Shown here: positions 26,789 to 33,730 of the stretch, piece after piece
How positions within the stretch are numbered: the stretch's first letter is position 1
Layout: each line of letters begins with the position of its first letter
Assembly: GCF_003149045.1 (NCBI RefSeq)
Contig: NZ_QGDU01000002.1
Span: 1 to 64,000, forward strand
Length of the DNA: 64,000 nt
Reading direction: 5' to 3'
From: Fibrobacter sp. UWR4
Lineage (GTDB): Bacteria > Fibrobacterota > Fibrobacteria > Fibrobacterales > Fibrobacteraceae
Position numbers and translations under genes: made by a program
The notes under the pieces: model-generated
The model's input: the letters and a program-made list of their open reading frames with translations, nothing else
Databases searched by the model: none
Told to the model about the DNA's origin: nothing

Positions 26789-27544
26789 TTATGCAGATTT
26801 GTCCGAGCGGATCTTAAACGCCATGATGGCGAATGCTCCAGCCACGTTCATGCTGGCCTTGCGACCTGCCATGGGAATGGTCACCTTCATGGTGGTGGCG
26901 GCCATGATTTCGGGAGCGATACCCAGTTCTTCGTTTCCCAAGATAATCAAGCCTTTTTCCGGCCACGTTACTTTGTTTATATCGGGAATGTCTTCGCCGG
27001 TTTCAAGGGCGATAATCTCGTAGCCGTTTTCCTTGTGCCAGTTGATGCAGTCAAAGGGATCTTCCCAGCGCTTGATGGGAATCCATTCCTGGCAGCCGCG
27101 GGCGGCACTCTTCACCGTTACATGATCGGGACTGCAACTGTAGCCACTAAGGTGAACGCCTTCCAGGCCGAAGCAGTCGGTACTACGGATAATGGAACCC
27201 ACGTTAAAGGCACTGCGAAGGTTGTGAACCAGCACGGCGAACTGGATAGGCTTTTCGTTTGCAACCTCGCGGTCACCCGGTTCCTGTTCCAGGTAAACAT
27301 CACGTTCAAAGCCAAGGCCTGCGCGGGTGCGGAAAGTCTTGTACAGGTCAATCATCTGAGCCTGATTCTTGCCCACCAAAGTTTCTTCTGCAGGAAGCTT
27401 CATCCACTCAGCGTAGGTCTCGAACTCACGACGAGCGCGAGGAACGTCATCGCCCAACTGCAAAATGATGACACGCAGAAGTTCCGCCAAGCGCTTGTAC
27501 TTGGAGGTTTCCTTTGTAGCAAGAAATTTCTTTTCGGAAAACAT
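26789..27544 (-). CDS. TrmH-family (SpoU) RNA 2'-O-methyltransferase
   Basis: 251 residues. The C-terminal SPOUT domain carries VLVHNLRSAFNVGSIIRSTD (motif 1), GLIILGNEELGIAPEIM (motif 2, NEELG) and IPMAGRKASMNVAGAFAIMA (motif 3), which form the SAM-binding trefoil knot. The N-terminal 80 residues are helical and lysine/arginine-rich (KYKRLAELLRVIILQLGDD) and may bind RNA. Substrate (tRNA or rRNA ribose) cannot be fixed from sequence. It lies downstream of the PD40 protein gene with a repeat-filled 249-bp gap. Confidence 0.88.
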   Translation of the reverse strand: MFSEKKFLATKETSKYKRLAELLRVIILQLGDDVPRARREFETYAEWMKLPAEETLVGKNQAQMIDLYKTFRTRAGLGFERDVYLEQEPGDREVANEKPIQFAVLVHNLRSAFNVGSIIRSTDCFGLEGVHLSGYSCSPDHVTVKSAARGCQEWIPIKRWEDPFDCINWHKENGYEIIALETGEDIPDINKVTWPEKGLIILGNEELGIAPEIMAATTMKVTIPMAGRKASMNVAGAFAIMAFKIRSDKSA

Positions 27545-27568
27545 TTTAAGAATCGAGGGTTAGGACGT

Positions 27569-27642
27569 TTAGGGGCTAGAGACTAGGTTCTAGGGGGTAG
27601 GGCATTTTTAGGGGCTAGAGACTAGGTTCTAGGGGCTAGGGC
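27569..27642. repeat. two tandem copies of a five-heptamer array
   Basis: TTAGGGG-CTAGAGA-CTAGGTT-CTAGGGG plus a fifth unit at 27569-27603, repeated almost exactly at 27608-27642. Every unit is 7 bp with TAG at positions 2-4. Confidence 0.85.
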
Positions 27643-27691
27643 CGCGGGATGCAAATACAAGCTATTTAAAGAGAGTTTCATCTTTATATCC

Positions 27692-27733
27692 CTAATCTCT
27701 AGTTTCTAATCTCTAGTTTCTAATTTCTAGTCT
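27692..27733. repeat. six-heptamer array, opposite orientation
   Basis: Six 7-bp units alternating CTAATCT/CTAGTTT. Read on the other strand they are CTAGAGA/TTAGAAA-like, so this array is inverted relative to 27569-27642. Confidence 0.85.
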
Positions 27734-27752
27734 CTTTTGGAATTAGGGGCTA

Positions 27753-27777
27753 GATCCTTCACTTCGTTCAGGATGAC
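27753..27777. repeat. GATCCTTC...CAGGATGAC intergenic repeat, copy 2
   Basis: Same bracket as at 8468-8501 with a shorter centre ACTTCGTT. Located just before the 3' end of the PD40 protein gene. Confidence 0.6.
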
Positions 27778-27793
27778 ACGCGGGAGGAGAACA

Positions 27794-29065
27794 TTACTTG
27801 GCCTCGGCGACGCCTGCGGGAATATGTTCAGCACCCTCTGCACCCATGTTCTTGTCCATCTGGGTGCGGGTCAGTGCGTTTACCGCATCAGTCAGGCGGT
27901 CAATAGCCTTGATTAGTTCGTCCATCTTGGCATCGCTTGCACCACCTGCAACAGCGGCAGAAGCAGCGTTGGCGGCGGCAGCCTGAGCTTCAGCGGCAGG
28001 AGCAGCCTTAACAGGAACTTTGCCCAGCCAGATATCCGGCCAGCGGTCGTTACCGGAATGATAAGTAATGCGGGCAGCGGTTTCTACCGGTTCGCCAATC
28101 TTCCACATGTACAGTTCATAGTCGAACATATCGTGATCGTGGCCCTTGTCGGTTGCACCCCAAACAAGCCACTTGCCATCAGGAGAAAGACGAGGGAAAT
28201 ATTCATGACTGCGACGACCCGGCAAATCCATCAGGCGGACGTTCTTGGGAATACCGAAGAAGCCCACCTTTTCCACCTGCTTGCCATCCTTGGCAGAGAA
28301 CCACAGGATTTCGCTAGGAGCGGCAGTACCACCATTACCAGTGGGATTTACGCGATAGAGTTTGGAGCCATCAAAATTCCAGTCAATCTGGCAACCGTCA
28401 CCAGACTTAGTCCAGGTCTTCTTTTCCAGATCCCAGACGCCAGTTTCACGCATGGAACCGCGAAGCGTAATGGCCAAGTGCTTGCCATCCGGACTCATAT
28501 TCGGTTCCTGAAGAATCACATCCTTCTTATTGAAAGCGACTTCACCATCCAGAATCATAGATTCTGCCTTGCTGGAAAGGTCCATTGCGAAAACCTTGCC
28601 TGCACGGCTAAAGACAATAGTCTTACCATCGGGACGCCAGGTACCCCAGGTAGCGTTGTCTACAACCTTAGTCTGGTTGGAGCCATCGATATCCATGGTC
28701 CAGAGTTCCCACTTTTCCGGATAGTTCGCGTCATTTTCAGGAACCCAACCGCCCTTACTGCGGTTAAAGAGTACCTTGGCACCATCGGGGGAAATACGGG
28801 GGAACCAGTCCACATTATCGCTATTGGTCAATGCATGGGCGTTGGAGCCGTCGGCATTCATGAGCCAGATATCATGATGGGAATTTGCACGGCTGGTAGA
28901 CCAGGCAATCACACCTTCTACCTTTCCCTTCAGAGCATCAAGTGTTTTCTGTTCATCGGCTGTAGGATCTACAGCAGCACCCTTAGGAGCCCCCTGCTGG
29001 GCAAAAACAGAAGAACAGGCCAAAGCTGCAATCAAGGAAGCCCTTGCAAACTTCATCATTTTCAT
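27794..29065 (-). CDS. secreted TolB-like PD40 beta-propeller protein
   Basis: 423 residues; signal peptide MKMMKFARASLIAALACSSVFA. The mature part is a six-bladed TolB/PD40 type propeller: DIWLMNADGSNAHALTNSDN, FPRISPDGAKVLFNRSK, WELWTMDIDGSNQTKV, TWRPDGKTIVFSRAG, EPNMSPDGKHLAITLRG and FPRLSPDGKWLVWGATD. An alanine-rich linker (about 360-385) and a short helical tail (DAKMDELIKAIDRLTDAVNA) that may be a coiled coil end the protein. A periplasmic or surface scaffold role is likely. It is divergent from the GH5 cellulase, with 211 bp between the starts, suggesting but not proving a link to polysaccharide use. Confidence 0.85.
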   Translation of the reverse strand: MKMMKFARASLIAALACSSVFAQQGAPKGAAVDPTADEQKTLDALKGKVEGVIAWSTSRANSHHDIWLMNADGSNAHALTNSDNVDWFPRISPDGAKVLFNRSKGGWVPENDANYPEKWELWTMDIDGSNQTKVVDNATWGTWRPDGKTIVFSRAGKVFAMDLSSKAESMILDGEVAFNKKDVILQEPNMSPDGKHLAITLRGSMRETGVWDLEKKTWTKSGDGCQIDWNFDGSKLYRVNPTGNGGTAAPSEILWFSAKDGKQVEKVGFFGIPKNVRLMDLPGRRSHEYFPRLSPDGKWLVWGATDKGHDHDMFDYELYMWKIGEPVETAARITYHSGNDRWPDIWLGKVPVKAAPAAEAQAAAANAASAAVAGGASDAKMDELIKAIDRLTDAVNALTRTQMDKNMGAEGAEHIPAGVAEAK

Positions 29066-29276
29066 AAAAACCTCTAAAAAGGGAGGCGAACTGCCTTCCT
29101 ACGCACTCTAAAAGATAGTAACAAAGTACTAAAAATTAGGACAAATCGTACCATTTCAGTCAAAACTATGTTGATAAGGAACACACTTGTTTCTTTCTGT
29201 AAACAACAAAAACCTTACATTCCGAACACTTTACCTTATAACGATATAATTTAAAGAAAAAAATATGAGGATGTTT

Positions 29277-30683
29277 ATGAAGATTCTTTCCATTCCCGCC
29301 CTTGCCTGCGCCATGACTTTAGGTTTTGGATTGGCATCCGCACAGACCATTACTCCTACCCGCGTAGGTCCTGTGAGCCAGTATGGCCAGCTCATGACCG
29401 GCAAGAATTCCGCCGGCGAAGGCCGCATTTACGGTTCCTGCGAAGGCGTCAAGGACGGCGCAGAAGTCCAGGTTCGTGGCATGAGTCTTTACTGGAGCCT
29501 TCAGCCCCAGGCAGTGGAATACTGGAGCGATGAGGGCGTTTCTACCATGGTCAAGGACATGAACATCCAGATTGTCCGCGCCGCCATGGCTACCGGCAAC
29601 GAAGACTGGTGGGGCGAATGGAACGGACAGCGCCTCAAGGGTTATGCTTCCGCACCCGACCAGCAGAAAGGCTTCATGAAGGCAGTCGTGGAAGCAGCCA
29701 TCAAGAACGACATCTACGTGATTATCGACTGGCATAGCCACGAAGCTACCAGCCAGGTCAATTCCGCAAAGGGTTTCTTCGAAGAAATGGCCAAGACTTA
29801 CGGCCAGTACGACAACGTCATCTTTGAACTGTTCAACGAACCCACAGACATTTCCTGGGATAACATCAAGAACTATGCCAACCAGATTATTCCCACAATC
29901 CGTCAGTATTCCGACAACTTGATTCTCGTGGGAACCCGCGCCTGGGACCAGCACCCGGAAGAAGTCATCGGCAAGGAAGTTACCGACAGCAAGAAGAACA
30001 CTGCCTACACCCTGCACTACTACGCCAACAGCCACTGCGTCAGCGGCAACTATGACTGGGGTGGAAGCTGCGAAGGCGCCAACGGCGAAAAAGCAATCAA
30101 GGCAGGCCTTTCCGTATTCGTCTCCGAATGGGGTACCGGTAACGCCAACGGTGATGGCACACCCGACCAAAACAAGAATACCCAGTGGCAGACTTTCATC
30201 AACAAGTACAAGCTTTCCTGGGCAAACTGGTCCGCATCCCACATTAGCGAAGGCACCGCCGCATTCGGCAGCGGTTCCAACAAGACAAGCCTCAACTACA
30301 CCACCTCTGGCAACCTTGTAAAGGGCTATCTGGCCACCAACCCCACCAATTACACCAAGTGTGCTGCAGGTTCCCAGGGTGGACAGCAGAAAGGTTCCAC
30401 TACCGATCCTTCCCAGGGTGGTCAGCAAGGCGGACAGACTCCGAACCCGGAAGCAATCATCGGCATCAAGGCACCCAACGGTCTGAGTGTCGCATTCCTG
30501 GACAAGTCCCTTGAAATTTCCGGCGTGAAGGCCGCAAATGTCGAGCTGTTTGACCTGAAGGGCAATAAGCTCATGATGATTGACGGTGTTAGCGGCAACC
30601 TTTCCCTGGCAGCAGTTCCCGCAGGCCAATACCTGGTAAAGGTCACTGCAGGTTCCGCAAGGAAACTTCTACCGTATTCTTAG
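29277..30683 (+). CDS. GH5 endoglucanase (cellulase)
   Basis: 468 residues from the ATG at 29277, which has GAGG six bases upstream; two earlier in-frame ATGs (29265, 29271) are possible. Signal peptide MKILSIPALACAMTLGFGLA. The catalytic barrel spans about 30-330. Acid/base glutamate is in FELFNEPTDISW and the nucleophile glutamate in VFVSEWGTGNAN; VIIDWHSHE and TLHYYANSHC carry the conserved His and Tyr of the clan. A Gly/Gln/Ser linker (QGGQQKGSTTDPSQGGQQGG) leads to a short C-terminal sorting-like domain (VELFDLKGNKLMMIDGVSGN, then AGQYLVKVTAG). The last 41 bp overlap the 3' end of the convergent GH8 gene. A TATAAT (29245-29250) is a candidate -10 box. Confidence 0.95.
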   Translation: MKILSIPALACAMTLGFGLASAQTITPTRVGPVSQYGQLMTGKNSAGEGRIYGSCEGVKDGAEVQVRGMSLYWSLQPQAVEYWSDEGVSTMVKDMNIQIVRAAMATGNEDWWGEWNGQRLKGYASAPDQQKGFMKAVVEAAIKNDIYVIIDWHSHEATSQVNSAKGFFEEMAKTYGQYDNVIFELFNEPTDISWDNIKNYANQIIPTIRQYSDNLILVGTRAWDQHPEEVIGKEVTDSKKNTAYTLHYYANSHCVSGNYDWGGSCEGANGEKAIKAGLSVFVSEWGTGNANGDGTPDQNKNTQWQTFINKYKLSWANWSASHISEGTAAFGSGSNKTSLNYTTSGNLVKGYLATNPTNYTKCAAGSQGGQQKGSTTDPSQGGQQGGQTPNPEAIIGIKAPNGLSVAFLDKSLEISGVKAANVELFDLKGNKLMMIDGVSGNLSLAAVPAGQYLVKVTAGSARKLLPYS

Positions 30684-32022
30684 CATCACTATTCCACAGG
30701 TGCTTAACCACAGAACCAGAAATAGAAATCAGATCCACGGAAGCCTTACCGTTAACGGTCATCTGTAGAGTACGACCATCCAGCTTCAAGCCGAAAACGG
30801 CAGGGAGAGCCGAGGCTGCGATAGACAAGCCTGGATCAGCCGGATCGGTAGGATCGGTGGGATTGGAAGGATCAACCTTCTGACCACCTGCAGCAAGATT
30901 CGGCATGTTACCGGAAACAAGCAAACCATTCAACAACTTCAAGGACTGATTGAAGTAATTTTCGCGACCTAAGTTAACAGCTTCCTTCCAGTATTCGTCC
31001 AGTTTAGTCTGGTAGGACGGATCAGAAATCAAGGAAGTCATCAAGGAAGTAACGAAAGTACTGTTATGGTCATTACCCAAGTCACCAGACTCACGACGTA
31101 CCGGGCCGCTCATTTTGGAAGCAGGGATGGTAGACACGAATGCACCCATCTTCTTATCCAGGGCGAGGGCACGCTGGTCCGCATGCCAACAAACGGCCTT
31201 TGCATTACGCCAGGGAGCACGAGAAGCGTCATAAGAATAGTAGTCATCTTCACTCTTACCATTCTTGTCCGTCCAGTCGTCAATAAGACCGGTCTTTACT
31301 TCATCGGAACTGGATTCATAAAGTTTCATGTTGGCGTCATATGCAGTAGTCTTCCAGAATTCTGCATTTTCCGTATCCACTTCTGCAAAGAGTGGCATGT
31401 AAGCCGGATCAAAATAACCCGGGTTCTTACGATTATAAGCGGCATCGCCCCAAGCGTCACCCGGCATATGCAGGCCATTAGATTCAAATTCATACTTCTT
31501 CATGGATTGAATCAAAGTTCTTGCATCGGTTAGGTACTTTTCATCACCGAACTGATGGTAAGCCATCACAAGAGCTGCGGCAGCATCAATATCCCCATCA
31601 AGGGCTGCACCATTGCCTGCATCCCAGGATTCAGAAAGATTACCAATCTTCCAGATCATAAGACCGTTCTTGTTCATGAACTTCTTGTAGAAATTCCAGA
31701 TCTTATCGAATTGCGGCTGGTAACTCGTTTCGTTATCACTGAAATAGACCATGAGCAGCATGCCATAGCCCACACCTTCAGAGAAATAGCAGTCAGAACC
31801 GGGATCAGAACGGATGCCCGCAAGGTCACCCTTTTCGTTATACATATCTGCCATCCAGTCCTGGAACTGTTTCTTTAAATCGGCAGAGGCAGCAGCCTTG
31901 TCACTGAGCAAAGTCGCATTTCCACCGTAATCGGACATCTGGGGGAACGGGTAGTTAACGGCTGCCTGGGAGAGTCCAAAGGACATCAGCCCTACCAAGC
32001 TCAACTTGGTAAAGAAATTCAT
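30643..32022 (-). CDS. GH8 endoglucanase/xylanase with shortened C-terminus
   Basis: 459 residues from the ATG at 32022, with ribosome site AAAGGAGC; upstream in-frame codons to 32064 lack one. Signal MNFFTKLSLVGLMSFGLSQA. The GH8 (alpha/alpha)6 barrel covers about 22-385. The general acid is Glu82 in CYFSEGVGYGMLLM, the second acidic motif GAALDGDIDAAAALVMAYHQ (Asp142), and RESGDLGNDHNSTFV lies late in the domain. After a Pro/Asp linker the C-terminal module (GLKLDGRTLQMTVNGK, then SGSVVKHLWNSDAKNTVEVS) ends at LRNLQ, where homologous tails usually continue with a GxYxVxV strand. The end overlaps the GH5 gene by 41 bp, so the tail looks cut. Cellulose and xylan are both possible substrates of GH8 enzymes. 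Confidence 0.93.
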   Translation of the reverse strand: MNFFTKLSLVGLMSFGLSQAAVNYPFPQMSDYGGNATLLSDKAAASADLKKQFQDWMADMYNEKGDLAGIRSDPGSDCYFSEGVGYGMLLMVYFSDNETSYQPQFDKIWNFYKKFMNKNGLMIWKIGNLSESWDAGNGAALDGDIDAAAALVMAYHQFGDEKYLTDARTLIQSMKKYEFESNGLHMPGDAWGDAAYNRKNPGYFDPAYMPLFAEVDTENAEFWKTTAYDANMKLYESSSDEVKTGLIDDWTDKNGKSEDDYYSYDASRAPWRNAKAVCWHADQRALALDKKMGAFVSTIPASKMSGPVRRESGDLGNDHNSTFVTSLMTSLISDPSYQTKLDEYWKEAVNLGRENYFNQSLKLLNGLLVSGNMPNLAAGGQKVDPSNPTDPTDPADPGLSIAASALPAVFGLKLDGRTLQMTVNGKASVDLISISGSVVKHLWNSDAKNTVEVSLRNLQ

Positions 32023-32051
32023 ATATGCTCCTTTTATACCGCTTTTAGGGC

Positions 32052-32091
32052 GGACCAAACACATTTCTCCAAAAATAATGCATTTTGGTCC
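32052..32091. promoter_or_regulatory. inverted repeat GGACCAAA-N24-TTTGGTCC upstream of GH8 gene
   Basis: Perfect 8-bp arms (32052-32059 and 32084-32091), 30-69 bp upstream of the GH8 start. It may be an operator or a 5'-UTR hairpin. Confidence 0.45.
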
Positions 32092-32169
32092 AAATGCAAA
32101 CTTTTAAAAAGCCTACTAAGCCCAAGAAATGAATTAAATCACTAAATGCAGAGAATTTTCAGTAGGGAG

Positions 32170-33705
32170 TCAAGGATTCTGCCACTTTAATTCCCACTTT
32201 TTTGCAGGAACACTACGATGGCAATGAATAAAAGGTCTATCGAACACCACAAAGTATTCGTCTTGATAGACTCGGTTCCAAGCCTGTTTTCTTGAGTCCA
32301 AATCCGCAATCAGCTTATTCCAACGCGCATAATAACGTGTCGGAAGAATCACTCGGCCGATTTGATTCTGCACAGCATATTCGACAAAGGTTTCTGGATT
32401 TTCAGCAAAGCCGAGATACTGTTCAAAGAAATCAGCTGTCTTTAAAATAAAGCGACCATCAATATACGTGGAATCGGAAGGATTCACGAAAGCCAGGTAA
32501 CCACCCGCACGATCGTCATTAAAAAGTCGCCCATCATGAGGATTGGCCTTCATCCATACCGCAGCGGCCACAGGAACTCGCTGATAAGAAACCATCGTAT
32601 GATCATAGACCTGAAGCGAGCGGATCCAGAGCCCGAATATAAAGGCAATGAGGATGATAAATGCTGAACGCAGGATGCGAGAAGCTGATTCCGGCTCGGA
32701 GGCCGGAATGACGTTTGCGAAGGAGGCTACCTTAGGAGTAGTCAAAAGAACCACAAGGAGAACTGGCAAAAATAGGACTAAATTTCTTTCAGCCATTAGG
32801 GAAAGAACTGCGGCTACCAGCAGCGTTATATGAAGGATCATACTGCGGGAGTTGTCCTGAAGAACTTGCTTGCGAAGGAACAGTACTCGCAGGATTTCGT
32901 GTCCGATGGAAATAACAGCGAGGAACACCATCCCGAAAGAAACCAAGGTGTTTTCGCCAGATTGCAACAACGTGACAGGAGAGCGGTTCTCCGCGATTTC
33001 GCTTGCGAAGATGGTTGCAGACTGAGAAAGTCCAAGCAGTCTATCCAGAAGTCCAAAGGGATACAGGAAAAGGGAAAGTCCTTCCCTATGGAGGAACGGC
33101 ATACAGAACATTGCCAGCGGGAATAAACCCCAGGGAAGCATTTTTCTGCGAGTATCCTCCGCCTTGAAAAATTCCACCAGAAATACACCTGCAGCCAATA
33201 TCGGGCCAAGAACGAATAAGCCCTGAGTCTTACACCAGAACCACTGAATCACAAGCAGAACTAAACAGGCCGCCCATTTTTTTAAAGCCGTTTTCGTCTG
33301 AAATATAAAAGGCAAAATATTCCAGTAGATTCCCAGGAATAGAAGGCTAAAGACTACCGGACGCATTTCCATCTGATAGCGGAACAGGAACAGCAATACG
33401 ATTCCGACGCAAGCGCCCAAAAAAGAAACTTTCCCCTCCCGATTCAAGAACGGTTTCATAAAGAGGGCAAAAACGATTCCCCACAAGATTGCCTTAAAAA
33501 ATACAAGCGCCTGTGCGCCCCCTATTCCATAAACAAATGCAACAACTTGCTGGAAATAATAATGCACATTGACAACAGGTTCACGCACAGGAGTCCATGT
33601 GGTCACCCATTCACGAGCGCAGGCCAAATGCCACCATATGTCCGTATCCGTCAGGGGAAATACGGCAAAGGCCGCTGCCACGACGAACAGCAAAATCAAG
33701 AGCAT
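32170..33705 (-). CDS. polytopic membrane protein with GT-C-like features
   Basis: 511 residues from the ATG at 33705; a TTG at 33747 would overlap the upstream gene. About ten hydrophobic helices. The first loop carries PLTDTDIWWHLACAREWV, an acidic-plus-WWH motif like the catalytic loop of GT-C type glycosyltransferases, which use lipid-linked sugars. The soluble C-terminal domain (DGRLFNDDRAGGYLAFVNPS, IDGRFILKTADFFEQYLG) resembles the tail seen in many such membrane proteins. A repeat-encoded segment containing VIPASEPES lies in a loop near residue 345. It is the last gene of the ten-gene operon, 25 bp after the fourth TIGR02171 gene, and is the only multi-spanning membrane protein in it. 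Confidence 0.72.
   Translation of the reverse strand: MLLILLFVVAAAFAVFPLTDTDIWWHLACAREWVTTWTPVREPVVNVHYYFQQVVAFVYGIGGAQALVFFKAILWGIVFALFMKPFLNREGKVSFLGACVGIVLLFLFRYQMEMRPVVFSLLFLGIYWNILPFIFQTKTALKKWAACLVLLVIQWFWCKTQGLFVLGPILAAGVFLVEFFKAEDTRRKMLPWGLFPLAMFCMPFLHREGLSLFLYPFGLLDRLLGLSQSATIFASEIAENRSPVTLLQSGENTLVSFGMVFLAVISIGHEILRVLFLRKQVLQDNSRSMILHITLLVAAVLSLMAERNLVLFLPVLLVVLLTTPKVASFANVIPASEPESASRILRSAFIILIAFIFGLWIRSLQVYDHTMVSYQRVPVAAAVWMKANPHDGRLFNDDRAGGYLAFVNPSDSTYIDGRFILKTADFFEQYLGFAENPETFVEYAVQNQIGRVILPTRYYARWNKLIADLDSRKQAWNRVYQDEYFVVFDRPFIHCHRSVPAKKWELKWQNP
32673..32713 (-). repeat. mobile intergenic repeat inserted in frame in a coding region
   Basis: ATTCCGGC (32688-32695) and GCCGGAAT (32702-32709) form a hairpin bracketed by GGATGCGAG and GAATGACG. 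In the minus-strand gene it encodes VIPASEPES and flanking residues, so a repeat element appears to have been absorbed in frame into the membrane-protein gene. Confidence 0.7.
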
Positions 33706-33730
33706 TTTTCCATGCAATCGTTCCACAGAC

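Noticed and set aside
27569-27733. CRISPR-like repeats
   Set aside because: The units are 7 bp long with no unique spacers; they are tandem heptamers.
29319-30629. Open frame of 436 codons antisense to the GH5 gene
   Set aside because: The GH5 catalytic motifs are on the plus strand; the antisense protein is repetitive and featureless.
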